DNA of 64,000 bases from Corallincola platygyrae (GTDB lineage: Bacteria > Pseudomonadota > Gammaproteobacteria > Enterobacterales > Neiellaceae), in NCBI RefSeq assembly GCF_039544265.1, contig NZ_BAABLI010000005.1, positions 189,635 to 253,634 of the forward strand, read 5' to 3'. The notes under the pieces are model-generated. The model searched no databases, was not told the origin of the DNA, and saw only the letters and a program-made list of their open reading frames with translations. The translations under genes were made by a program, and so were the position numbers. Of the stretch, positions 35,098 to 42,834 are shown piece by piece. Every line of letters starts with the position of its first letter. The stretch's first letter is position 1.

Positions 35098-36045
35098 ATG
35101 TTTCAGTTATTGAATTTCAAAAATACCGTTCCGTTCATGGCCTACCGTGGCGTGTTCCGCTGGTTGTCGCTGGCTTTGGTTCTGGGAGCTATTGCTGTTT
35201 TATCGGTGAACCGCCTCAACTGGGGCCTGGACTTTACCGGCGGTACGCTGGTTGAGTTAGGCTTTGAGCAGCCTGCTGACATTGGCGCCATCCGTTCATC
35301 TCTGGAGACTCAGGGATACGGTGATGCCGTCGTTCAGAACTTCGGTTCCAGCCGCGATGTTGTTATTCGTTTGCGTCCCTCTGCTGATGTTGATGCAGCG
35401 AAAATGGCTGATGATATGGTTTCAGGCTTGCGCTCGGCTCAGCTGGGTAGTTTTGAACTGCACCGTATCGACTTTATCGGTCCGACCATTGGTGAAGAGT
35501 TGCGCGAAACCGGTGGCCTGGCCTGTTTGGTAGCATTGCTGTGTATTCTGGCTTACGTCACCATGCGTTTTGAATGGCGCTTGGCATTGGGTGCTGTAGC
35601 GGCTTTGGCGCACGACGTTATCCTGACCCTGGGTGTTTTCTCGCTGTTCAAGCTCGAGTTCGATACCACGGTATTGGCAGCGATTCTGGCGGTGATTGGT
35701 TACTCATTGAACGATACTATTGTTGTGATGGACCGTATCCGTGAGAACTTCCGTAAAGTACGTAAAGGTGAAGTGGAAGAGATTATCAACATCTCTCTGA
35801 CGCAGACCATGTCTCGTACCGTGATCACGTCATTGACCACCTTGTTGGTACTTATCGCCTTGTTCTATCTGGGCGGCGCATCTATCCATGGCTTCGCGAC
35901 AGCATTGCTGTGCGGTGTCTTGGTAGGTACTTACAGTTCGGTCTATGTCGCCAGCTCAATCGCCATGAGCTTAGGTATCAGCCGCGAAGACCTGATGCCT
36001 ACAGAAGTAGAAAAAGAGGGTGCTGACCAAGAGCCTATGATGTAA
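35098..36045 (+). CDS. secF: Protein translocase subunit SecF
   Basis: The 315-residue protein has six membrane helices. LNWGLDFTGGTLVELGFEQ and IDFIGPTIGEELRETG are in the periplasmic part, and GYSLNDTIVVMDRIRENFRK and SRTVITSLTTLLVLIAL lie in the membrane half. It is the partner of SecD. GGAG lies shortly before the ATG. A hairpin terminator closes the operon. Confidence 0.97.
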   Translation: MFQLLNFKNTVPFMAYRGVFRWLSLALVLGAIAVLSVNRLNWGLDFTGGTLVELGFEQPADIGAIRSSLETQGYGDAVVQNFGSSRDVVIRLRPSADVDAAKMADDMVSGLRSAQLGSFELHRIDFIGPTIGEELRETGGLACLVALLCILAYVTMRFEWRLALGAVAALAHDVILTLGVFSLFKLEFDTTVLAAILAVIGYSLNDTIVVMDRIRENFRKVRKGEVEEIINISLTQTMSRTVITSLTTLLVLIALFYLGGASIHGFATALLCGVLVGTYSSVYVASSIAMSLGISREDLMPTEVEKEGADQEPMM

Positions 36046-36069
36046 GACTCTGGTTTAAGAAACCGAAGC

Positions 36070-36096
36070 AAAAAAAGGGGGCCTCTGGCCCCCTTT
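36070..36096. terminator. Bidirectional terminator between secF and a small exported protein gene
   Basis: Stem AAAGGGGGCC / GGCCCCCTTT with a TCT loop. The minus-strand side has the better T-tract (seven T), the plus-strand side three. Confidence 0.85.
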
Positions 36097-36103
36097 GTCG
36101 TCA

Positions 36104-36430
36104 CTAACGATTTGTTTCGTCTGTCTTGGCTGACTGCATGGCGGTGATATCTTCCGGGTGCTGCTCCAGAGACTCTGCCAATAGATACGGCTGCAGTCCG
36201 GCATCTACAGACATCTCACTCAGTGCATTACTGGATTGCTGAATAACGTCACGTTCCAGTTGATAATCCATCTCCAAAAACGCCTGCTCGGTCTGGACCT
36301 GTACTAAATCTCGTACTTCGCCTTGGTGATAGATAACTTCATATCGTTGCACAGCCGGCTCTGCGTGGGCTAGGGCAGTACCTAATGCCATAGTCGCTAA
36401 TACCAGCGGGATCCTTGTGTACTTGTTCAT
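36104..36430 (-). CDS. Small exported protein of unknown function
   Basis: The ATG at 36430 has AGGAG six bases upstream and gives a 108-residue protein. A clear signal peptide (MNKYTRIPLVLATMALGTALAHA) ends before EPAVQRYEVIYHQ. The mature part of about 85 residues is acidic and Gln/Glu-rich (VQVQTEQAFLEMDYQLERD) and probably helical. The open frame extends 56 codons further upstream but lacks a ribosome site and a sensible N-terminus. I do not recognise the family. It is monocistronic with a strong terminator. Confidence 0.7.
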   Translation of the reverse strand: MNKYTRIPLVLATMALGTALAHAEPAVQRYEVIYHQGEVRDLVQVQTEQAFLEMDYQLERDVIQQSSNALSEMSVDAGLQPYLLAESLEQHPEDITAMQSAKTDETNR

Positions 36431-36836
36431 TGTCATCTCCTTACGCCCCTTTAATCTCGGGCGTACATCAATAGTGACCGGAAAACTGTTACAACGCTTC
36501 ACCCTGAATGTAAATTTGTATGAACCTATATGCTCGATAACTTCTAAGTTATGGGTTTTTCTTCGTTTATCGCATTCTTGTGGGTGAAAAATAGCCAATC
36601 TCTTGTTTGAAAACAGCAGCTTAATGGCTATTTAAAAACTGTTACGAGAAACCTATGCCGATTGTTCATTAACCTCAATACAAGTGTGGTTAAGCTCGTG
36701 GTCAGACCTGTCAAGTAAACGGGACAGTTTTGGAATGCGGGCATGACAAATGCGGTTTTTTGGTGGAATGTCAGAAGTTGGCTTGGTTTATGCGTTGACC
36801 TGATGCAGTGAAACGCATCATGACCAATAGCCACCA
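36431..36836. other. Gene-free region upstream of the small exported protein
   Basis: About 400 bases before the repeat cluster; contains the promoter region of the small protein gene. No credible ORF or structured element was recognised. Confidence 0.35.
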
Positions 36837-37088
36837 AGGGGGCGGAAATGTCGAAAATGCATGGAGCATTTTTTCGACCTTACATCCTGTACACCGCCTG
36901 CCCTTTGGGCATCGCCGCTCCTGCACATTAGCATGCCCCACGAAATGTTTTGGGTACCATGTGCCCGCGGCAAAGCTCACCCCGCGCAGCGCAGTGGGTG
37001 TACCGTACATCCTGTACACAGCGTGCCCTTTGGGTATCGCCGCTCTTGTGCATCCATGCACCCGCGGCATACAGTACATCCTGTACAT
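36837..37088 (-). repeat. Terminator-associated mosaic hairpin repeat, cluster 4
   Basis: Abuts the T-tract of the suhB terminator. Read on the plus strand it holds the hairpin module at 36851-36877 (tcgaaaatgc-atgga-gcattttttcga), also present in cluster 1, then a unit with arms gcacat/atgtgc (36923-36928 with 36959-36964) and the roughly 30-base loop insert. The module cacc-cgc-gca-gcg follows, then a unit with arms gtgcat/atgcac (37048-37053 with 37056-37061), and the small hairpin gtacatcctgtac twice. Both arm pairs are perfect and differ from other copies. Confidence 0.85.
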
Positions 37089-37113
37089 AAAAAAGCCCGC
37101 GAGAGCGCGGGCT
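37089..37113 (-). terminator. Rho-independent terminator of suhB
   Basis: Perfect stem AGCCCGCG / CGCGGGCT with AGAG loop, six T after it on the minus strand. Confidence 0.93.
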
Positions 37114-37140
37114 AAAAACACAAAGGTAATAAAAGTTGTG

Positions 37141-37944
37141 TTAGCGGCTTAAAGCTGGCGTCAGATGTGGACGCATGGTCGTTAGCATTGCCTTAACCAC
37201 TTTCGGGTTGCCGGCTACGACATTGCCACTCTCCGTGTGATTGTGGCCACCTGTGAAGTCAGAGACCAAACCGCCAGCTTCTTTCAGAAGCAGTTCACCT
37301 GCTGCTGTGTCCCATGGTTTCAGGCCAATTTCCCAGAAACCGTCAATGCGCCCTGCTGCCACATAGGCGAGGTCCAGTGCTGCTGATCCTGCGCGACGGA
37401 CATCCGCGGCTTGATTAAACATAGCACTGAAGATATTCAGGTAATTTTCAAGGTAATGCTTCTGCTTGAATGGAAAACCCGTTGCCAGCACTGTGCCATT
37501 AAGGTCTTTTGCTGCGGAGCAGCGAATGCGGTAGCCATTCAGCTGGGCGCCACCGCCTCGGCTGGCAGTGAATAGTTCGTTGCGAATTGGGTCGAAGACC
37601 AGGGCCTGGTCGAGACTGCCTTTTACTTTAAGTGCAATAGACACGGCAAAATGTGGGATGCCGCGCATAAAGTTTGTGGTGCCATCGAGAGGGTCGATGA
37701 TCCACTGGTAATCCGATTTATCGCTTCCCTGAATACCATGTTCTTCACCTACCACCTGATGATCAGGGTAGGCTTTCAGAATGGCGCTAACAATCGCGGC
37801 TTCCGCTTCGCGATCGACGTTAGTGACGAAGTCATTGCTACTTTTTTGTTCAGCTTCAACTAGGTCAAGCTGCTCATAAGCACGACAAATAATATTTCCT
37901 GCACTGCGCGCAGCGCGCACAGCGATATTCAGCATGGGTTGCAT
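37141..37944 (-). CDS. suhB: Inositol-1-monophosphatase
   Basis: The 267-residue protein starts MQPMLNIAVRAARSAGNII, as in SuhB. Metal-binding motifs are VVGEEHGIQG, WIIDPLDGTTNFMRGIPHF and KPWDTAAGELLLKEAGG. It removes phosphate from inositol monophosphate, and in E. coli also binds the transcription antitermination complex at rRNA operons. It is divergent to trmJ, a conserved arrangement in this group. A terminator and then a mosaic repeat follow its 3' end. Confidence 0.97.
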   Translation of the reverse strand: MQPMLNIAVRAARSAGNIICRAYEQLDLVEAEQKSSNDFVTNVDREAEAAIVSAILKAYPDHQVVGEEHGIQGSDKSDYQWIIDPLDGTTNFMRGIPHFAVSIALKVKGSLDQALVFDPIRNELFTASRGGGAQLNGYRIRCSAAKDLNGTVLATGFPFKQKHYLENYLNIFSAMFNQAADVRRAGSAALDLAYVAAGRIDGFWEIGLKPWDTAAGELLLKEAGGLVSDFTGGHNHTESGNVVAGNPKVVKAMLTTMRPHLTPALSR

Positions 37945-38088
37945 AGCCGGTTACCATTTATGTAAAAGAACGAATCAAAGCGGGGCGGATTATAGCAGAG
38001 GCTCATGAATCAGCAATCACTCCTGCCATCATGGAACGTCTGTGTTACACTTTCGCTCCTTTTTTTCACCAAGTTTGAGAATAGTTAG

Positions 38089-38814
38089 ATGCTGGACAAT
38101 ATCCGCATCGTGCTGGTTGGCACATCGCACACAGGTAATATGGGCTCGGCTGCGCGAGCCATGAAGACTATGGGACTAAGTGAGCTCTATCTGGTAACCC
38201 CTGAAGCTGAGCCTGATGGCAAGGCGACAGCTTTGGCTGCAGGTGCCAGTGATATCGTTCACTCCGCGAAAATCGTTGACTCGCTGGAAGAAGCGATTGC
38301 TGACTGCGGCATCGTCGTGGGTGCCAGTGCACGCTCGCGTACCCACAGTTGGCCAATGATGTCGCCAAAAGAGTGTGGTGAAAAAGTATTCCAGGAATCA
38401 GCTAAATACCCTGTCGCCTTGGTATTTGGTCGTGAAAGTAGCGGCCTTACCAACGAAGAGCTTCAGCAGTGCAACTTCCATGTCCATATTCCGGCGAATC
38501 CAGACTACAGCGCACTGAACCTAGCAATGGCTGTTCAGGTGATCTGCTATGAAGTACGCCTGGCTATGTTGGCGGCAGAGAACGCGGCCTATGCTGACAA
38601 CGAAACACCGGAATACCCGCTGAGCAATGAGATGGAAGGTTTCTATCAACACTTGGAGCAGGCGCTGAAGGATACCGGCTTTATCGTGCCACAACATCCC
38701 GGTGCGGTAATGACGAAACTGCGTCGCCTGTTTAACCGTGCACGCCCAGAAGCTCAGGAACTGAATATGCTGCGGGGTGTATTGTCATCAGTACAAAAAG
38801 CGGCGCGCAAGTAA
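38089..38814 (+). CDS. trmJ: tRNA (cytidine/uridine-2'-O-)-methyltransferase TrmJ
   Basis: The 241-residue SPOUT methyltransferase has an N-terminal RIVLVGTSHTGNMGSAARAMK, a central VALVFGRESSGLTNEELQQC and the knot region HIPANPDYSALNLAMAVQ that binds SAM. It methylates the 2'-O of nucleotide 32 in several tRNAs. The C-terminal extension (about 165-241) is the dimerisation tail of TrmJ. cysE follows 59 bases downstream, as in many gammaproteobacteria. Confidence 0.96.
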   Translation: MLDNIRIVLVGTSHTGNMGSAARAMKTMGLSELYLVTPEAEPDGKATALAAGASDIVHSAKIVDSLEEAIADCGIVVGASARSRTHSWPMMSPKECGEKVFQESAKYPVALVFGRESSGLTNEELQQCNFHVHIPANPDYSALNLAMAVQVICYEVRLAMLAAENAAYADNETPEYPLSNEMEGFYQHLEQALKDTGFIVPQHPGAVMTKLRRLFNRARPEAQELNMLRGVLSSVQKAARK

Positions 38815-38873
38815 GAGCCTTGTTGCCTGGTCAGCTGTGAGTCAAAGAGAGAATTTTCGAGGACGCTAGCTTT

Positions 38874-39695
38874 ATGTTTCAAAGGATGAGAGAAGATATC
38901 AATTGTGTTTTTGAACGCGATCCTGCTGCCAGAAATGCGTTTGAAGTGTTAACCAACTATCCGGGGTTGCACGCCATCTGGCTACATCGATTGGCACATT
39001 GGTTCTGGACCCACAAATTGTTTTGGTTAGGACGGATTGTTTCCTCTTTCAGTCGTTTCATTACCGGCATCGAGATCCATCCGGGCGCAACCATCGGCCG
39101 ACGCTTTTTTATTGACCACGGTATGGGCATTGTGATCGGCGAGACAGCTGAGATCGCCGATGATTGTACTCTCTACCACGGTGTGACCCTTGGTGGAACC
39201 AGCTGGAACGCTGGCAAACGCCACCCGACTTTGGAAAACAACGTCGTTGTCGGTGCTGGTGCCAAAGTTCTGGGTCCAATTACGGTAGGAGCTGGGGCAC
39301 GAGTTGGCTCCAATGCTGTAGTAGTGAAAGCGGTTAACCCAGAGGCAACGGTAGTGGGTATTCCGGGGCGTGAAGTCGTGCCAGCGAAGTGCAAAGAAGC
39401 GTTGAAAGAGAAGCATGCAAAACGCAGTGAGCTTGCACAGCAGTATGGTTTTGACGCTTACGCGGTTTCTCCTGATAACCCTGACCCTGTCGCCAATGCT
39501 ATTGGCCAGATGCTCGACCATATGCACTTGATGGACAAGCGTATGGGTGAAATGAATAAAGCTTTGGCCAGTATGAACTGTGACATTCAGGTAAAAGAAC
39601 TGCCTGAGTTAGAAGTTGAAGAATTTGCTGAAGCAGAGCAGCTTGCCAAACAAGCGAGAAAGCAAGAAAAAGAGTCGTTTGATCCAGGGATTTAA
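38874..39695 (+). CDS. cysE: Serine O-acetyltransferase
   Basis: The 273-residue enzyme makes O-acetylserine for cysteine synthesis. Left-handed beta-helix hexapeptide motifs are clear: GIEIHPGATIGRRFFIDHG, GIVIGETAEIADD, LYHGVTLGGTSWN, GAGAKVLGPITVGAGARVG. The N-terminal domain is short (SAT of the EpsC type) and the C-terminus carries an added acidic/basic helical tail (about 230-273, EELPE to KQEKESF region) not found in the E. coli enzyme. It lies directly upstream of the isc operon, so cysteine supply and the cysteine desulfurase are neighbours. Confidence 0.95.
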   Translation: MFQRMREDINCVFERDPAARNAFEVLTNYPGLHAIWLHRLAHWFWTHKLFWLGRIVSSFSRFITGIEIHPGATIGRRFFIDHGMGIVIGETAEIADDCTLYHGVTLGGTSWNAGKRHPTLENNVVVGAGAKVLGPITVGAGARVGSNAVVVKAVNPEATVVGIPGREVVPAKCKEALKEKHAKRSELAQQYGFDAYAVSPDNPDPVANAIGQMLDHMHLMDKRMGEMNKALASMNCDIQVKELPELEVEEFAEAEQLAKQARKQEKESFDPGI

Positions 39696-39744
39696 TACTT
39701 GAGTATAAAAGTCAGGTAAATACTTGACCGTTATAGTCAGGTAT
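39695..39744. promoter_or_regulatory. Two tandem IscR type 1 boxes
   Basis: Two adjacent 25-bp sites, 39695-39719 and 39720-39744, both begin ATACTTGA and carry AGTCAGGTA in the right half. They fit the IscR type 1 consensus, in which ATASYYGACTR is followed by the YAGTCRRSTAT half. They end 43 bases before iscR, so feedback repression of isc by [2Fe-2S]-IscR is expected. The first site overlaps the cysE stop region. Confidence 0.85.
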
Positions 39745-39787
39745 GTGATGATCTAAACCACATTGTAACACGAATGGTAACTGAATC

Positions 39788-40261
39788 ATGCGACTGACCT
39801 CGAAAGGGCGCTACGCCGTTACTGCCATGCTGGATGTGGCGCTGCATACCCAACATGGCCCAGTGCCGTTGGCCGATATTTCAGAGAGGCAGGGGATATC
39901 GCTGTCATATCTCGAGCAGCTGTTCTCTAAACTGCGCAAGCACGGCCTCGTGAATAGCGTAAGAGGCCCAGGAGGCGGTTACCTGCTCGGTCAAAATGCG
40001 GACGATATCGCTGTTGGAATGGTAATCAATGCCGTCGATGAGTCAGTTGATGCGACACGCTGCCAACGTAAAGGCGATTGTCAGGAAGGCCAGCAGTGCC
40101 TGACTCACTCTCTTTGGTGCGAGTTGAGTGATAGAATCAGCGGCTTTCTTAACGGCATCACATTAGGCGAGCTGGTAGCTCAAAATGAAGTTAAGAACGT
40201 GGCTCGCCGCCAGGAACAGAATGAGCAGCGCCGTAAAATAACTGTTAGCTGTCAAGTTTGA
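39788..40261 (+). CDS. iscR: Iron-sulfur cluster regulator IscR
   Basis: The 157-residue Rrf2-family regulator begins MRLTSKGRYAVTAMLDVALH and contains the winged helix (LADISERQGISLSYLEQLF) and wing RGPGGGYLLG. Three cluster-binding Cys residues lie in TRCQRKGDCQEGQQCLTHSLW. In its [2Fe-2S] form it represses its own operon, matching the tandem boxes upstream. It is the first gene of the isc operon; iscS begins about 40 bases downstream. Confidence 0.97.
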   Translation: MRLTSKGRYAVTAMLDVALHTQHGPVPLADISERQGISLSYLEQLFSKLRKHGLVNSVRGPGGGYLLGQNADDIAVGMVINAVDESVDATRCQRKGDCQEGQQCLTHSLWCELSDRISGFLNGITLGELVAQNEVKNVARRQEQNEQRRKITVSCQV

Positions 40262-40299
40262 TAAGTGCTGTCCTGATGACAGTAGTACTGGAGAAAAGA

Positions 40300-41514
40300 A
40301 TGAAGCTTCCGATTTACCTCGATTATTCTGCGACAACACCGGTCGACCCTCGCGTTGCAGCGAAAATGGCTGACTGTCTGACGTTGGATGGCTTTTTCGG
40401 TAACCCCGCTTCCCGTTCTCATCGCTTTGGCTGGCAAGCTGAAGAATTGGTTGATATCGCACGTAATCAGATCGCAGACCTGATAAACGCAGATCCTCGC
40501 GAAATCGTATTCACCTCAGGCGCGACGGAGTCGAACAACCTGGCAATCAAGGGTGCTGCAAACTTCTACAGCAAGAAGGGCAAGCACGTTATTACCCTAA
40601 GAACCGAACACAAAGCGGTACTGGACACCTGTCGCCAGCTAGAGCGTGAGGGTTTTGAGGTTACCTACCTGGATGTTGAAAGTAATGGCCTGGTAGATCT
40701 GAAGAAACTCGAAGCGGCAATGCGTGACGACACAGTTGTCGTTTCAATCATGCACGTTAACAACGAGATCGGCGTGATTCAGGATATCGCGACGATCGGT
40801 GAAATGTGCCGTGAACGAAAAATTGTATTCCATGTAGATGCAGCTCAAAGTGCAGGCAAGGTACCAATCGACCTTCAGGCGTTGAAAGTTGACCTGATGT
40901 CTTTCTCTGCTCACAAAATCTATGGCCCAAAAGGTATTGGTGCCCTTTATGTTCGCCGTAAGCCACGTATTCGTATCGAAGCTCAGATGCACGGCGGCGG
41001 TCACGAGCGAGGCATGCGTTCAGGTACTTTGCCTGTCCACCAGATTGTGGGTATGGGTGAAGCATTTGCTATCGCTAAAGAAGAGATGGCTGCAGAAAAT
41101 GAACGTGTATTGGCGCTACGCCAACGCCTTTGGGATGGTGTGCAGGATATCGATGAGGTTTACCTGAACGGTGACCTTGAACATCGGGTTGCTGGCAACC
41201 TGAACATCAGCTTCAACTTTGTTGAAGGCGAATCACTGATCATGGCGCTGAAAGACCTGGCTGTTTCTTCTGGCTCTGCCTGTACTTCAGCTAGCTTGGA
41301 ACCCTCATACGTACTGCGTGCATTGGGTTTGAATGACGAATTGGCACACAGTTCTATCCGCTTCAGTATTGGTCGCTTTACCACCGAAGAAGAAGTGGAC
41401 TACACGCTTAAGGTTATCCACGACGCTATTGGCCGTTTACGCGAAATGTCACCCCTATGGGAGATGTTTAAAGACGGTGTGGATCTGGACAAGGTTGAGT
41501 GGGCTCACCACTAA
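40300..41514 (+). CDS. iscS: Cysteine desulfurase IscS
   Basis: The 404-residue PLP enzyme (same length as E. coli IscS) starts MKLPIYLDYSATTPVDPRV. It has FTSGATESNNLAIKG, HVDAAQSAGKVPIDLQ and SAHKIYGPKGIGALYVRR with the PLP Lys, and the mobile catalytic Cys in SSGSACTSASLEPSYVLRA. It supplies sulfur for Fe-S clusters and tRNA thiolation. The ATG at 40300 follows GGAG; a longer frame from 40258 overlaps the iscR stop codon and is not supported. Confidence 0.98.
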   Translation: MKLPIYLDYSATTPVDPRVAAKMADCLTLDGFFGNPASRSHRFGWQAEELVDIARNQIADLINADPREIVFTSGATESNNLAIKGAANFYSKKGKHVITLRTEHKAVLDTCRQLEREGFEVTYLDVESNGLVDLKKLEAAMRDDTVVVSIMHVNNEIGVIQDIATIGEMCRERKIVFHVDAAQSAGKVPIDLQALKVDLMSFSAHKIYGPKGIGALYVRRKPRIRIEAQMHGGGHERGMRSGTLPVHQIVGMGEAFAIAKEEMAAENERVLALRQRLWDGVQDIDEVYLNGDLEHRVAGNLNISFNFVEGESLIMALKDLAVSSGSACTSASLEPSYVLRALGLNDELAHSSIRFSIGRFTTEEEVDYTLKVIHDAIGRLREMSPLWEMFKDGVDLDKVEWAHH

Positions 41515-41550
41515 TAGGTTTGTGCCCGCGGGGCAATAGGAGTTATTACA

Positions 41551-41937
41551 ATGGCATATAGTGATAAGGTTATTGACCACTACGAAAATCCTCGCAACGT
41601 TGGTTCATTTGACAAGAACGATCCAAACGTAGCGACCGGTATGGTGGGTGCACCAGCATGTGGTGACGTGATGAAGCTTCAGCTGAAGGTGTCAGACGAG
41701 GGCGTTATCGAAGACGCCAAGTTCAAAACTTATGGCTGTGGTAGTGCTATCGCCTCCAGTTCCCTGGTTACCGAATGGGTTAAGGGCAAAACACTGGACG
41801 AAGCGGGTGAGATTAAAAACACCAAGATTGCCGAAGAGTTGGCTCTGCCACCAGTGAAGATCCACTGCTCAATCCTGGCTGAAGATGCAATCAAAGCCGC
41901 GATTGATGACTACAAGCAGAAGCACAGCGCCGAATAA
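41551..41937 (+). CDS. iscU: Iron-sulfur scaffold protein IscU
   Basis: The 128-residue protein starts MAYSDKVIDHYENPRNVGSFD. The three cluster Cys residues lie in GAPACGDVMKLQLKV, YGCGSAIASSSLVTEW and KIHCSILAEDAIKAA, and the chaperone-binding LPPVK precedes the last. It holds newly formed [2Fe-2S] clusters and passes them on with HscA/HscB, both encoded downstream. Confidence 0.98.
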   Translation: MAYSDKVIDHYENPRNVGSFDKNDPNVATGMVGAPACGDVMKLQLKVSDEGVIEDAKFKTYGCGSAIASSSLVTEWVKGKTLDEAGEIKNTKIAEELALPPVKIHCSILAEDAIKAAIDDYKQKHSAE

Positions 41938-41958
41938 GCGTGAAGAGGTAGCAGTTTA

Positions 41959-42282
41959 ATGGGCATCACTATGACAGACGCTGCCGCTCAGCGAGTGAGC
42001 AGCTTCCTGGAAAATCGAGGCAAAGGTGTGGGTTTACGCCTTGGCGTAAAAACCACAGGCTGTTCTGGCTTGGCATATGTACTTGAGTTCGTTGATGAGC
42101 TCGAGGAAGGCGATGAAGTGTTCGAAGAGAAAGGCATCTCTATCATTGTTGACAAGAAAAGCCTGGTTTATCTCGATGGCACCCAGTTAGATTTTGTCAA
42201 AGAAGGCCTTAATGAAGGGTTCGAGTTCAAGAACCCTAACGTTAAAGACGAATGTGGTTGTGGTGAGAGCTTTACTGTTTAA
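41959..42282 (+). CDS. iscA: A-type iron-sulfur carrier IscA
   Basis: The 107-residue protein starts MGITMTDAAAQRVSSFL. It has the three A-type Cys residues: one in TTGCSGLAYVLEFVDE and two in the C-terminal ECGCGESFTV. It delivers clusters, mainly [4Fe-4S], to target enzymes. hscB begins five bases after its stop. Confidence 0.97.
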   Translation: MGITMTDAAAQRVSSFLENRGKGVGLRLGVKTTGCSGLAYVLEFVDELEEGDEVFEEKGISIIVDKKSLVYLDGTQLDFVKEGLNEGFEFKNPNVKDECGCGESFTV

Positions 42283-42287
42283 TCTCC

Positions 42288-42812
42288 ATGGACTACTTCG
42301 AACTATTTGAACTGCCTCATCGCTTCGAACTCTCGCCTGCTGTATTGGCCGAAAAATTCAGAACCTTACAGCGGGCTGTTCATCCTGATCGATTTGGCGC
42401 GGCCAGCGAGCAGGAAAAACGGATCGCATTGCAGCGCTCAGCGCATATTAATGATGCCTATCAGACGTTAAAACACCCTCTTTCACGTGCGGTATACATG
42501 TTGTCTACTGCAGGTCACGATTTAAAGTCAGAGCAAAAAAGCTTTTCAGATACCAGCTTTCTGTTTCAGCAGATGGAGCTTCGTGAACAGTTGGAAGAGC
42601 TGCAATCGTCGCAAAACGCAGGTGCTTTGTTTGATATGCAGACTGAGATCCAGTCTGAAATCAAAGCTTACCTGAAGCGCATCGGTGAAGCGTTGGATGC
42701 CCCAACTAAGGGCGACTATGCTGAAGTGGCCGACGAAGTTCGTAAGCTAAAGTTTTTCTACAAATTGGCTGAAGAGTTAGAGCAAGTCGAAGAAGCTCTG
42801 ATTAACTATTAA
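42288..42812 (+). CDS. hscB: Fe-S biogenesis co-chaperone HscB
   Basis: The 174-residue J-domain protein has the HPD motif in RAVHPDRFGAASEQEKRIA and NDAYQTLKHPLSRAVYML, followed by a three-helix C-terminal domain that binds IscU. It stimulates the HscA ATPase. It lies in the usual isc order between iscA and hscA. Confidence 0.96.
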   Translation: MDYFELFELPHRFELSPAVLAEKFRTLQRAVHPDRFGAASEQEKRIALQRSAHINDAYQTLKHPLSRAVYMLSTAGHDLKSEQKSFSDTSFLFQQMELREQLEELQSSQNAGALFDMQTEIQSEIKAYLKRIGEALDAPTKGDYAEVADEVRKLKFFYKLAEELEQVEEALINY

Positions 42813-42834
42813 CGCTCACTGAGTAACGAATTCA

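Noticed and set aside
36431..36598. N-terminal extension of the small exported protein
   Set aside because: No ribosome site before it, and it would bury the signal peptide that begins at 36430.
36771..37152. ORFs of about 84-116 codons over repeat cluster 4
   Set aside because: Same repeat DNA as cluster 1; the encoded peptides are just translations of the hairpin modules.
39745..39776. CRP-like half-site between the IscR boxes and iscR
   Set aside because: The two half-sites are too far apart for the TGTGA-N6-TCACA rule.
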